Origin: Dipteris shenzhenensis
Taxonomy: Eukaryota > Polypodiophyta > Polypodiopsida > Gleicheniales
Assembly: GCA_047967505.1 (NCBI GenBank)
Contig: CM106539.1
Direction: 5' to 3' (one strand)
DNA length: 64,000 nucleotides
Of this stretch, positions 8,992 to 19,339 are shown one piece after another; position 1 is the stretch's first letter; every line of letters begins with the position of its first letter. A program made the translations under genes and the position numbers. A model generated the notes under the pieces. It saw nothing but the letters and a program-made list of their open reading frames with translations. It did no database searches and was not told the DNA's origin.

Positions 8992-11166
8992 TTGCAGGTC
9001 AGATTTAATCCTCATGGATGCTTTGTTGAGGATATGAAAAATAATGGTCGCTTGATAGCAAAAGGAAAGAAGAAGGGCAGGATGTTTACGTTGGATGTGG
9101 ACATGCCTGAATTGAGTGCAGCAATGTTTGCACATGGGACCGGTGTAGTTGCAGATATTGATATCTGGCACAAACGCTTTGGTCATGTTAATATACAGCG
9201 ACTTAAATCAATGCAAGCCCAAAATATTGTTGCAGGATTGCCTAAATTCAAGGTTGCAGAAATGCACAAGGTTTGTGAAGCCTGTCAATTTGGGAAACAT
9301 GCAAGGAAACCTTTTCCTAGGCATGTTCAAGAGAGTAAAAAGCCATTGGAATTAATCCACTCTGATGTGTGGACTACTAAAGCTGCATCTATTGGTGGCT
9401 GTCACTATTTTGTCACATTTATTGATGACTTCAGCAGAAAACTTTGGGTTTATTTTATGAAAAAGAAAAGTGAAGTGTTTGGGCACTTCAAAGCTTTCAA
9501 AGCTATGGTTGAAAAAGAAACAGGCCTGCAAATAAAATGCCTGAGGTCAGATGGAGGGGGAGAGTACCTCTCAAATGAGTTGGCAAGGTTCTTGCAAGAG
9601 CATGGTATAAAGCAGCAATATTCATGCAGTCATACCCCACAGCAAAATGGAATTGCGGAAAGGAAAAACAGGCATATTGGAGAGGTATCTCGGGCTATGC
9701 TAAATGAAAAAGATCTACCAGATTATTATTGGGCTGAAGCAGTTGCTACGGCAGTTTATATAATGAACAGGACTCCCACTGCAGCAATACATGGCATGAT
9801 GCCAGAGGAGATGTATACTGGTAGGAAACCAGATATTTCTCATTTGAAAATTTTTGGTTGCATTGCCTATGTCCATGTGCCAGATGAGTTGAGGTCCAAG
9901 TTGGATCCAAAAGCTGAGAAGTGCGTCTTTATTGGTTATTCTCTGCAGCAAAAAGGGTATAGATGCTATAACCCTTCTACTCGTAAGTTTACAGTGAGCA
10001 GAGATGTTGTTTTTGATGAGATGAGCAGCTGGTATAAACCAGTAAATGTGATGATTGATGTAGATGCACAAAATGGTAATGCTGCACAGAATTCACAGCG
10101 GCAATCACAAAATATCAGTGGACCTGCAGTGTCCTCTAGCAGTGGTTCACATACTTCGCAATGGACAGGTAGATTGAGATCAGGAGAATCTCCTCAAAGC
10201 AATGCAGATAGTGGTACGCAGGTATCACGAAAAGGAAAAGAGAAGGTAGATCAGCCCATGTTTGATGTGAATGCAGGTCACTCTTGTGTGGATGGTGAAT
10301 CCAGTGGCTCAGAACAGAGCATTGATGATGAGTTGGGTATTCCTTCCGTTGTTACACCTGGAGTAAGGAAGACCAGGGATGTTTTGAGAGCACCTGGAAG
10401 TGAGCCTATTTTGCGCAGGTCCACCAGGGTCAGGTATCCTGTGGATAGGCTGAAATACGATGGATTTACAGCTATTCACTATGCCTATATGGTCAAAGTG
10501 ATACAGGAACCAAAACCCACTTCTTTTGAGCAAGCCATGGGAAATGAAAAATGGGAGAAAGCCATGGATGAAGAAATGGATGCCTTGGATGCTAATGCTA
10601 CATGGGAATTGGTGCCTTTGCCTAAAGACAAGAATGCAATTGGCTATAAGTGGGTTTATAAGATCAAGCACAATGCAGATGGTTCTGTGAATAGATACAA
10701 GGCAAGATTAGTTGTCAAGGGGTATGCACAGACATATGGCATTGATTATGAAGAAACTTTCAGCCCGGTTGCAAGGATGGCAACCGTAAGAGCAGCCATT
10801 GCTATGGCTGCATCAAAGGGATGGTCTTTACATCAAATGGATGTAAAGAATGCCTTCTTGCATAGTGATTTGCAAGAAGAGGTCTTTATGGAGCAGCCAA
10901 CAGGTTATGTTCATGCTATACATCCTGAGTTTGTTTGCAGGTTGAAGAAAGCCTTGTATGGCTTGAAGCAAGCACCTAGAGCATGGTCTAACAAGATAGG
11001 ACAGTATCTTGTCACTATTGGCTTTCGGATTTCCAAGGCAGATTTCTCACTCTATGTGAGAAAAACAGAGAAAGGGATTATGCTGCTTGTCATTTATGTT
11101 GATGATTTGATCATCACAGGTGATAGTGATGAAGATATCCTTCATGTGAAAATGCTATTGAGGTAG
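8992..11166 (+). CDS. Copia A integrase and reverse transcriptase (724 codons, intact frame)
   Basis: The longest open frame in the copia cluster. The integrase has the HHCC zinc domain (HKRFGHVN...CEACQFGKHARKP) and the DDE residues in HSDVWT, LRSDGGGEY and NGIAERKNR, then a variable Ser-rich linker. The RT begins [20 protein letters not shown], followed by [27 protein letters not shown] and the catalytic YVDDLIITG at about 11096. It ends at TAG 11164-11166, where piece D has CAG. No missense damage at catalytic positions is evident, suggesting the copy is fairly young. Confidence 0.9.
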   Translation: MQVRFNPHGCFVEDMKNNGRLIAKGKKKGRMFTLDVDMPELSAAMFAHGTGVVADIDIWHKRFGHVNIQRLKSMQAQNIVAGLPKFKVAEMHKVCEACQFGKHARKPFPRHVQESKKPLELIHSDVWTTKAASIGGCHYFVTFIDDFSRKLWVYFMKKKSEVFGHFKAFKAMVEKETGLQIKCLRSDGGGEYLSNELARFLQEHGIKQQYSCSHTPQQNGIAERKNRHIGEVSRAMLNEKDLPDYYWAEAVATAVYIMNRTPTAAIHGMMPEEMYTGRKPDISHLKIFGCIAYVHVPDELRSKLDPKAEKCVFIGYSLQQKGYRCYNPSTRKFTVSRDVVFDEMSSWYKPVNVMIDVDAQNGNAAQNSQRQSQNISGPAVSSSSGSHTSQWTGRLRSGESPQSNADSGTQVSRKGKEKVDQPMFDVNAGHSCVDGESSGSEQSIDDELGIPSVVTPGVRKTRDVLRAPGSEPILRRSTRVRYPVDRLKYDGFTAIHYAYMVKVIQEPKPTSFEQAMGNEKWEKAMDEEMDALDANATWELVPLPKDKNAIGYKWVYKIKHNADGSVNRYKARLVVKGYAQTYGIDYEETFSPVARMATVRAAIAMAASKGWSLHQMDVKNAFLHSDLQEEVFMEQPTGYVHAIHPEFVCRLKKALYGLKQAPRAWSNKIGQYLVTIGFRISKADFSLYVRKTEKGIMLLVIYVDDLIITGDSDEDILHVKMLLR

Positions 11167-11175
11167 AAGTTTGAG

Positions 11176-11850
11176 ATGAAGGATTTGGGAGAGCTGCGTT
11201 ATTTCTTGGGCATTGAGGTGATTAGATCACCAAGTGGGATACAGCTCTTGCAGAGGCAGTATGGACTGGACATGCTGTCCAAATATGGGATGACAGGCTG
11301 TAAGCCTATTTCAGTTCCTTTGGAGCAGAATGTGAAGCTGAGCGCAGATGCAGGTGAGCTTCTGGAAGACTCTACTATGTACAGACGCATAGTAGGAAGT
11401 TTGATTTACATGACTATTACCAGGCCAGATTTGAGCTATGCTGTCGGGTTGGTAAGTCAGTTTATGCAGGCTCTAAGGAAACCGCATTTGGATGCGGCTC
11501 GACGCATACTCAGGTATGTGAAGTCCACATTGCAGTATGGACTATTTTATGAGGCTGGGGTTCAGATACAGTTGCATGGATACACTGATGCTGATTGGGT
11601 TGGTAGTATTTCTGATAGACGATCTACCAGTGGATATGTGTTCTCTTTTGGGAGTGCTGCAGTCACTTGGAGCAGCAAGAAACAGCCCTTGTCGAGCACA
11701 GAGGCTGAGTACAAGGGTGCAGCAATGGCTGCATGTGAGGTAGCTTGGTTGCATAAGCTACTCTATGATATGCATCAGTCTACAGATGGGCCAGTTGTCA
11801 TTTATTGTGACAACAGTGATAAAAGAGAAAGAGAACTCTTGAAGCTATGA
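11176..11850 (+). pseudogene. Copia A RNase H, 3'-truncated
   Basis: Continues the pol frame: MKDLGELRYFLGIEV (RT connection), then GYTDADWVGSISDRRSTSGY, SSTEAEYKGAAMAACE and YCDNS, which supply the RNase H Asp/Glu/Asp residues. Three codons present in piece D are deleted just before SSTEAEY. Homology ends at about 11815. The last dozen codons and the stop at 11850 belong to unrelated sequence. Confidence 0.8.
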
Positions 11851-11985
11851 CAACCATTTTGCAAATCTCCCCCCAGGATTAGGCTTGCGAACTAGATATG
11901 CTAATAGAGACTGAGAGGTAAGGAAGAGGTAATAAAAAGGAATAAAACTTTCTGACTGAAAACACCAAAGAGAGGGCTTGCTAAG

Positions 11986-12222
11986 CTATCGAGTCGCATA
12001 ATAGATGGGTTGCATTCTACGTGCCTCTGCTTTTTGTAGCAATACAGCACCAACTGAATGCAAAGATACACTTGGATTTACATAAAAGTCTTGAGACCAA
12101 TCAGGGGGCTTCAATATTGGGCACTTACTCATGGCCTCCTTAAGTTGCTGAAAAGAATCTTGTTGCTCCACACCCCATTGGAAAGAAACTCCTTTTCTTG
12201 TTAACAACTTCATGGGATGCAC
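11986..12222 (-). pseudogene. Ty3 RT/RNase H connection fragment, minus strand
   Basis: On the minus strand: LLTRKGVSFQWGVEQQDSF, QLKEAMSKCPILKPPDWSQD, then a stretch with GAVLLQKA and PIYYATR. This is the tether and start of RNase H of a Ty3 element; the first RNase H Asp is replaced (VNPSVS where FxDAS is usual). It fills the junction between copia A and B, flanked by a plus-strand Ty3 scrap, so the junction is a patchwork. Confidence 0.6.
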
Positions 12223-12370
12223 TCAAGCCATTGTAGTACAAGACCGGGCATATCGAGTCAAAAAGAAGTTCACGAATGGAACCTATCAGCTTGAGGATGT
12301 TGATGGCATGGTGATACCCGGACGTACCAATGAGTATCACCTTAAATTCTTCTATGCTCGACCACCTTGA
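12218..12370 (+). pseudogene. Ty3 integrase C-terminal fragment
   Basis: Reads RAYRVKKKFTNGTYQLEDVD, then VIPGRTNEYHLKFFY, resembling the C-terminal beta-barrel of Ty3 integrases that ends in NxxHLKxFY. It terminates at TGA 12368-12370. Only this tail is present; the catalytic core is absent. Confidence 0.5.
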
Positions 12371-12407
12371 GGGCCAACAGACCCTCTCTGCCACTATAGA
12401 GAGGATC

Positions 12408-13342
12408 TCAAAGAGGTCGTGGTGGATGGCGAGAGGCCAAAATGCAAACAGCAATGTTGAATGCTACTATTGTGGTAAAATGGGTCATATGGCTAAAGAC
12501 TGCTACAAAAAGCAGAATGACATTATGAATGGAAATTTGCAGCAAGGCAATTATGCATCCTCTAGTAGACAGGGTGATGACAGAAATGAGCATTTGTTTA
12601 TGGTGCAACACATGACCAATTCTGTGACAAGTATAGAAGAAAGCAATGATGTGTGGTATGTTGACTCAAGTGCGTCAAACCACATGACAGGTCATGCAGA
12701 ATGGGTGCACGATGCAAGGAAAATGGAAAAACTAGGATTTGTGGAGACTGGTGATGATACTGCACATCCTATTGTGCAGATTGGTAAAATTCCTTTTTCT
12801 ATGCAGGATGGGAAAAAGAAATACCCGTCTGATGTATTTCATGTTCTGAACATCACCAAGAACCTGGTTTCTATTGGTCAAATGGTTGAGCAGGGCTTGC
12901 AGGTCAGATTTAATCCTCATGGATGCTTTGTTGAGGATATGAAAAATAAAGGTCGCTTGATAGCAAAAGGGAAGAAGAAGGGCAGGATGTTTACGTTGGA
13001 TGCGGACATGCCTGAATTGAGTGCAGCAATGTTTGCACATGGGACCGGTGTAGTTACAGATATTGATATCTGGCATAAACGCATTGGTCATGTTAATGTA
13101 CAGCGACTTAAATTAATGCAGGCCCAAAATATTGTTGCAGGATTGCCCAAGTTCAAGGTTGCAGAAATGCATAAGATATGTGAAGCCTGTCAATTTGGAA
13201 AACAGGCAAGGAAACCATTTCCTAGACATGTTGAAGAGAGTAAGAGGCCATTGGGATCAATCCACTCTGATGTGTGGACTACTAAAGCTACATCTATTGG
13301 AGGCTGTCATTATTTTGTCACTTTTATTGATGACTATAGCAG
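12408..13342 (+). mobile_element. Copia element B: internal fragment, gag knuckle to integrase
   Basis: Closely matches copia A from 8505 to 9438. The frame at 12330-13361 is fully open: CCHC knuckle CYYCGKMGHMAKDC, protease WYVDSSASNHMTGH (Gly of DSGA changed to Ser), integrase HHCC and HSDVWTTK, breaking off at FIDDYSR. Its first 26 codons come from adjoining Ty3 sequence read in a different frame, so the ORF is a chance fusion. It keeps CAG at the two sites where A has TAG (12511 and 12889). Confidence 0.85.
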
Positions 13343-13356
13343 AAGGGAGGGAAAGA
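13343..13356 (+). promoter_or_regulatory. Probable polypurine tract
   Basis: AAGGGAGGGAAAGA directly precedes TGTGACGCC, the likely start of an LTR. It is a plus-strand primer for an element other than copia. Confidence 0.5.
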
Positions 13357-14490
13357 TGTGACGCCAAAAATTGATATTTTTTATTTGGCATTGGTATTGT
13401 TTTTCTCTATGTTTGATAAGAGTTTGAGTATCACGTGATAGCCTAGTGGCTCTCACTTATTTCTATTTTCTAAGATATTGTATGGGATTGAGAGGATGAG
13501 TGGAATGGATCATTGTAAATACCATGTGTATGAATGATAAATACCTTGGTATGGGGTGAGAGTTATTTGTGTATGGGATATTATGGGGTTTTTAGAAAAT
13601 AGGAAGAGTGAGTCATATAAAGAGGTGGGCTCATGTCCATGTGTTCCAATAATATAAGAGACGCCACATGCCAAGCGTGTGGAGGAGTGTGGAGTTAAGA
13701 AGAATCCTTCTAGAATTCCTATGTGGAGTAAGGAGGATGTGGACATATGGAAAAGAGAGGGTCCCTATGGGCTCCATGTGGGAAGACTCTTGACTTTCTC
13801 AATATTTTAAAAGTCTTGAGCATCTTTTGATGGGACACATGGCAAGAGTAGCCAAAAAGGACATGGATGGTGACATACGGGCTTATGTGATTGATGGGGA
13901 AAGGAATCTACAGGCAGCAATTGTAAATGGGTGAAGGAGGGTGATAAAATCTCTATAAAAGGAGCCCTCCTCTCCCTTGTTCATCATCTCTTCCACCATT
14001 AGGCCTCATGTTGTTGTAGCTCTAGTCTCCTCAAGCCTCTTCTATGAGCCTTCTCTCCCTCTTGTAGATATTCTCTTATGTAGACTCTTGAGTCCATCTG
14101 TCTCTAGTTCATTCTCTCTCTATGAGTAGTCTTGGAGCTTTCGCTCCCTTTTGTACGTATGAAACCTCTTCTTCTCCCTTGTGTTTGTAGTATTTTGAGT
14201 TGCATTAGAGTGGAGTCTCACTCTATTGGTAATGAAGGTCACTTCAGGTTCTCTCTCTTGAGTGACTCTTCCCTTTTTCCATTGCTTTCTCTTCCAAAGT
14301 GCTAAGAAGTGTTGTCTATTCGGCCACTCATTGCACATACATGGTTTATCTATTTCCCAAGCCACAAAGGGGGCTCTTCCTTCCCTCCTAGGTGACCTCT
14401 ATGGGACTTGGATCGTTGATGAAGTCTAAGCATGGAGGTAGTATTCTCCCAAGTCGGCACCAGTAGAAGGAGTAGGTGTTTTTCATGACA
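13357..14490 (+). repeat. Probable long LTR of an unrelated element
   Basis: Starts TGTGACGCC after a purine tract and has TATAAAA at 13954-13960 in a promoter-like context. The next plausible end is CATGACA at 14490 (TG...CA, about 1.13 kb). The 3' limit is uncertain and may extend to about 14898, where copia C begins. No PBS is recognised after either end and no direct repeats flank it. No coding sequence is seen; the short frames here look like chance. Confidence 0.4.
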
Positions 14491-14898
14491 GTTTGATCCC
14501 TTTTCAGTATTTTTCTCATAACTTTTCGCTCGGTGGTCCGATTTGGACGAAACTTATATCAACGCGAAGCTCTCTTCAAGGAGCATCATCCTATTCTTCA
14601 GCTATTGTATTAGATGTCAAACCAAAAGTCTATGACCCTCTGTGTGTGACTGTTTCTTTTTCAAATGGTTTTTACCCTTGTCTAATAAACTGCCCATATC
14701 TTTCTGACCGCTTCTCTGTTTCTTATAAAACTTATATAAGAGCGAAGATCATGTCAAGACGCGTCTCAATATGTGTCTAAATATTTGATATCATGTCTCT
14801 ATTGAAAGTTATGGGTCTCTATATCTTATGATATTTTGGAGAGTGTTTTGAGGTAATTGTAAAGGTATCTATGAAGGAGGTGCAATGTTTCCCCAAGT
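14491..14898. other. Non-coding stretch before copia C
   Basis: Either the 3' part of the LTR above or leftover leader of its element. No protein-like frame and no repeat structure seen. Confidence 0.35.
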
Positions 14899-14984
14899 TT
14901 AGAATGACGAATTTCCTTATGGGAAAAGGCTATTGGGAGTTCATTACAATAAATGAAGAAGAACCAGTTCTTCCTAATGTTCCC

Positions 14985-15176
14985 AATCAATAGGAAATGC
15001 AGGCATTTAAAGGTTGGCATGAGAGAGCCAAAAAAGTTATGTACTGGCTATCTATCAGTATTTCAGATTCTATGATTGTGAATCAACAGGAAATGCAGGC
15101 ATTTAAAGGCTGGCATGAGAGAGCCAAAAAAGTTATGTACTAGTTGTCTATCAGTATTTCAGATTCTATGATTGTG
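14985..15176 (+). repeat. 96-bp in-frame tandem duplication inside copia C gag
   Basis: Units at 14985-15080 and 15081-15176, 32 codons each. The first has TAG where the second has CAG (AATCAATAGG versus AATCAACAGG). The second has TAG where the first has TGG. Each unit thus acquired its own stop after the duplication. Confidence 0.85.
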
Positions 15177-16075
15177 CATATTCAAGATGCAAGCACGCCA
15201 AAGGACGTGTGGGATACTTTGGCAAAAATGTACAGCACAAATACGCAAGCCAAGAAAATGCAGGCTCAAGCAGGAGTTGCACAATGTGCATAGAGAAAAT
15301 ATGAGCATCGATGACTACCACATGAAGGTGAAGAAGATTGCAGATGCACTTGCTTCCATTGGGTCGCCAGTGGAAGATGATGATTTGGTTTCTGTGACCT
15401 TGAATGGTCTAGGAAAGGATTATGCACAGTTCCGGACATCCATTACATTCGTGAAAAATTTCTTGATTTTGAGGAGTTGATTGCTCTTCTAATTGGATCC
15501 AAAAGCTGAGAAGTGCATCTTTATTGGTTATTCTCTGCAGCAGAAAGGGTATAGATGCTATAACCCTTCTACTTGTAAGTTTACAGTAGGCAGAGATGTT
15601 TTTGATGAGATGAGCAACTGGTATAAACCAGTAAATGTGGTTGATGATGTAGATGCACAAAACAGTAATGCTGCACAGAATTCACAGCAACAATCACAAA
15701 ATATTAGTGGACCTGTAGTGTCCTCTAACAATGGTTCACATACTTCGCCATGGACAGGCAAATTGAGATCAGGAGAACTCCTCTAAGCAATGCAGATAGT
15801 GGTATGTAGGTATCACGAAAAGGAAAAGAGAAAGTAGACCAGCCCATGGTTGATGTGAATGCAGGTCACTCTTATGTGGATGGTGAATCCAGTGGCTCAG
15901 AACATAGCATTGATGATGAGTTGGGTATTCCTTCTGTTGTTACACCTGGAGTAAGGAAGACCAGGGATGTTTTGAGAGCACCTGGAGTGAGCCTATTTTG
16001 CGCAGGTCTACCAAAGTCAAGTATCCTATGGATAGGCTGAAATATGATGGATTTACAGCCATTCACTATGCCTAA

Positions 16076-16483
16076 ATGGTTAAAGTGATACAAGAACCAG
16101 AACCCACTTCTTTTGAGCAAGCCATGGGAAAAGAAAAATGGGAGAAAGCCATGGATGAAGAAATGGATACCTTGGAAGCAAATGCTACATGGGAATTGGT
16201 GCCTTTGCCTAAAGACAAGAATGCAATTGGTTGCAAGTGGGTCTATAAAGTGAATCACAATGCAGATGGTTCTGTGAGTAGATACAAGGCAAGATTAGTT
16301 GTTAAGGGGTATGCACAGACATATGGCATTGATTATGAAGAAACATTCAATCCGGTTGCAAGGATGGCAACTTTAAGAGCAGTCATTACTATGGCTGCAT
16401 CGAAGGGATGGTCTTTACATCAGATGGATGTAAAGAATGCCTTCTTGCATGGTGATTTGCAAGAAGAGGTCTATATGGAGTAG
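16076..16483 (+). pseudogene. Copia C reverse transcriptase, N-terminal half
   Basis: Contains [44 protein letters not shown] and [17 protein letters not shown], the fingers and palm of copia RT. It stops at TAG 16481-16483 where copia A has CAG (MEQPTG). The catalytic YVDD block of this element lies 27.7 kb away in piece D. Confidence 0.8.
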
Positions 16484-16588
16484 CCACTAGGTTATGTGCA
16501 TGCTGTTCATCCTGAGTTTGTTTGCAGGGTTGAAGAAATCCTTGTATGGCTTGAAGCAAGCACCAAGAGCATGGTCTGACAAGATAGG

Positions 16589-16592
16589 ACAA
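16589..16592. repeat. Left target-site duplication (ACA or ACAA)
   Basis: ACAA at 16589-16592 is matched by ACAA at 44264-44267. Copia A, uninterrupted at the same site, reads GGACAGTATC, so three bases are certainly shared and the fourth is likely. Confidence 0.6.
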
Positions 16593-16620
16593 AACACAGT
16601 ATTAGATAAAGTGGGACAAA
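16593..16620 (+). repeat. Left terminal inverted repeat
   Basis: Begins AACACAGTATTAGATAA. Compared with the reverse complement of 44236-44263 (AAGACCGTATTAGATAA...), 22 of 28 positions agree without gaps. Confidence 0.65.
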
Positions 16621-16848
16621 AGTTGCATTTTGGGAATTTTGAAATTGTGTGGATTTCATTAAAATTGGGAAAGGCTTCATTAAATTTAGGAAAATTTCCA
16701 TTGATTGTGGGAATTTTACCAATATTGAATAAACTAATATTTGGAATTCCAATGATTATGAAAAACTTCATTGGTTGTGAAACAGTTCATTGCGTATAAA
16801 AACCGGAACAAAGCATTTGTGGTAGAGTTTGAAAATCATGTATTTGGT

Positions 16849-16933
16849 GGTGTTAATAAACACTGTCTAGGGACAACATGTATATTTTACTTGAGGTGTT
16901 AATAAACACCAGTTGGTGGTGTTAACAAACACC
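16849..16933. repeat. Three copies of a 16-bp palindrome near the left end
   Basis: GGTGTTAATAAACACT (16849-16864), GGTGTTAATAAACACC (16895-16910) and GGTGTTAACAAACACC (16918-16933). Each has 6-bp arms GGTGTT/AACACC. Subterminal repeats of this kind are binding sites for transposon-encoded proteins in other cut-and-paste families; here that is inference. Confidence 0.7.
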
Positions 16934-17751
16934 ATGCATAGTGAGTTTCACTAGAAACAAAACAGTTGTTGGTGAAGGTCAGCTTCTAAAAATTATCATA
17001 TTAATAATATGCAAATACCCATTGACAAGATAACAACAATTGAGAAGCATCACATGAGAACACACCTTACAATGGAAGTTTGGGAGATTAAGAGGGAGAA
17101 AATCGACAACATTTTCTATGCTCTGATACCAAGCAAGCTCTCCTGTGCTTTGATACATACGCTCTGTGGAATCTTGATCTTCTTGGGTCTATTTATGGAT
17201 TTTGATGTCCATGACCAGACAATTGCATCAATACACTCCCATACCTGTGGATCCAACCTATTCTCTGCCCAATACTTGTTCCAGCAATCAACATAGGCAT
17301 CTGCATCACTGAGCCCCTTTCTCTTAACTGATAGTGCCCAATATTGAATTAATAATTTCTTGAAATTAGGAGAAGCAGCATCCATCTCGGCACTTGATAT
17401 GGCAACCCCAAGCCATATGGGGTATATAGGATCTGATGGCCTTACCAAGATGAAGTCACCTTGCTTAACATCCACCATTGGTCTAAACTCTTCCCTCGGC
17501 TTACCTTTTAGAGGCCCACAATAGTGATCATTCCATTCCTCATAGCCTTGGAAATCATTAATGCAAGCATCTATATCATCCTCCTCATCAGGAGATTGTG
17601 TTCTTGGCCAAAACTCTCTGTACACTCCTATCTCTGAGATGTTTTCCTGTTCGAGCTCACCGATCATGGTTTTCCAATAGTCTATCACTGGCCTAATGTA
17701 GGACTCATAGGATGCATTCTTTCCACTTGCACACTTCTCCCAAAACTTAAT

Positions 17752-19155
17752 TTAATCCTTTATCCCTGATATTACTTGCAAGTGATCTCTCACAAATGCA
17801 GCCATTGGCAGTATATCCGGACAACCTGTTGGCAACAATGATCGACCCTCACTATCTTTCTTCCATAGCTCAATTCCCCCTTCAATGGGCATCCAATTCG
17901 GTGATTTTGGATGCACCTTGTACTGCATCATTGGTATGTCACCTTGCATGTAAAATCGAAATTGTAATGGCTTTGCAACCCGTGTAAGAACAAATGGTGC
18001 CGGTGAAGATGATGTACATTTTTTGAATGTATCCATCAGATGCGGGAAAGTGAACGTTTGTGCCACTCGAAAGCTCTCAGAAAACCTGCTGAACATTGCA
18101 TCAATGTCCTCATGTGTGTGCCCTACCATCAAGAAGCCCAATTGAACTGTCTTGAAAATGCCCCTTGCTACAAGAAGAGAAAGGTATGCAAACAAGTATC
18201 TATTTTTGTTCTCAGAACCACAATTATCTAGTTGGAGTAGCAAGTTCTCTGGCAACTTTTGGAATGGTGGCTCAATAGCAACACTCCCCTCTAAAGAGGG
18301 TGGGTTTTCTCTTATATTTGACGGAAAAAAATTCACACATGTGTCTATAGCCCTTGCAATGGAAGTTGTCATGGCCTCCGTGATAGACTTCGGGTCACTT
18401 TCCGATACAGTTTCTAGATTTGAATTTGTGATCGTGACATCTACATTTTTAGAAAAGCTAGCTCCACTTGTGGAAACATGTGCACCTTTAGAACTATAAT
18501 GGGAGTCCAAAGCATTTCTTGAACATAGAGCATTCAAAAGGCGAGCATTACTTCTAGGAATCCCATTGGTAGCAAGGTCTCCAAGGTCATGCATATCCAT
18601 CCTCTCGAGGTTGCGCAAACAAATTGAGAGCGATCCAATCGTCAGGTTGGGATCAGATGGCCACAAACCATTGAGGGTGAAGTGTCCATAATGACCATTT
18701 CCATGCCCATGGGTAATCATTCCAATGAGTGAAACCTGTAATTGCCATGCAGAATTGGTGTCCTTGGACCTCACCCGAAGTCTTGGAATTGCCGTCTTTT
18801 TTTGGTCCATCTTATCATGGATTATGCATACATACTTTTTTGGATCCATCTCGGAGTACCTACGCCATGCATAGTATAAGTTCCTACAACTTTGTTGCTG
18901 TATCATATGCATCTTTCTCTCTTCCATCAGCGAATTGCGCTCATCTTGACTTTTTGTGGCTGCCAATTGAGCCTTGATCCGGCTGCACAAGCTACATTTA
19001 GAGAATTCGCTCGTCTTAGCAAGGGCTACATTTTTTAAGTCTGATTTCCAAATCCTACCAAATGTGGATGTGGATAGGCTCTGATAACCATGTTGATTAA
19101 GTGAAGTGTTGACCTCACGTAGGACAACTATCTTCTTATACACTTCAGGTATCAC
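17752..19155 (-). pseudogene. Central catalytic-candidate part of the transposase-like gene
   Basis: Longest uninterrupted piece (467 codons, first residues VIPEVYKKIVV). Zinc-type pair C54 and C57. Candidate acidic residues: D114 and D117 in HDKMDQ, D310 in LQLDNCGSENKN, and E349/D350/D352 in GHTHEDID. A variable Ser/Thr-rich insert lies between about residues 205 and 300. Which residues form an active site cannot be decided without an alignment. Confidence 0.6.
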
Positions 19156-19339
19156 TTGCTGTGTCTCCCTAGAACCATCCCTGCATGGTTCTACTCTTGT
19201 GAGGCATATGCTCTATGCTATTATCCACAAAGTGTTGAATGAGAGCCCTTCCCATACCTATGTACTCCCTGCTCCTCCTCATAATCCCTGAATTGCCATG
19301 CACATATCGCTGCACACCACTCTCAAATTGCTCCCTGTA

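Larger units (their letters stand above)
6875..11850 (+). mobile_element. Ty1/copia element A: 5' LTR through truncated RNase H
   Basis: 5' LTR, PBS, leader, then one continuous gag-pol frame (frame 1) from 7765 to about 11815, in the order gag, protease, integrase, reverse transcriptase, RNase H. That order defines Ty1/copia. The 3' end is lost inside RNase H: homology with piece D stops at about 11815 (TTATTGTGACAACA). Everything needed for coding is present except six TAG codons, one early frameshift and the missing 3' end. Confidence 0.9.
14899..16591 (+). mobile_element. Copia element C: 5' half of a copia split by the 27.7-kb insertion
   Basis: Homologous to copia A 7798-8300 (gag) joined to A 9901-11003 (integrase end and RT). 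The join at about 15493 is a 1.6-kb internal deletion with a T at the breakpoint shared by both sides. It carries gag (15172-15480), the integrase/RT linker (15493-15786 and 15846-16040) and RT (16076-16483), with several stops and shifts. The 5' LTR is missing. Homology ends at GGACA (16591), exactly where piece D (44264) resumes, so C and D are halves of one element. Confidence 0.85.

Noticed and set aside
7894-11166. Genetic code in which UAG means Gln
   Set aside because: It would restore the copia A frame, but sister copies have CAG at these sites, Ty3-3 has TGA and TAA breaks of the same kind, a TGG-to-TAG change also occurs, and several frames end normally at TAG. DNA-level deamination explains all of it.
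12330-13361. Ty3-copia fusion gene
   Set aside because: The first 26 codons are Ty3 sequence read out of its own frame; the open frame across the joint is chance.
17124-17140. PBS-like GGTATCAGAGC on the minus strand suggesting another LTR element
   Set aside because: It lies at the end of the transposase-like coding frame (SLLGIRA) and no LTR end precedes it; taken as chance.
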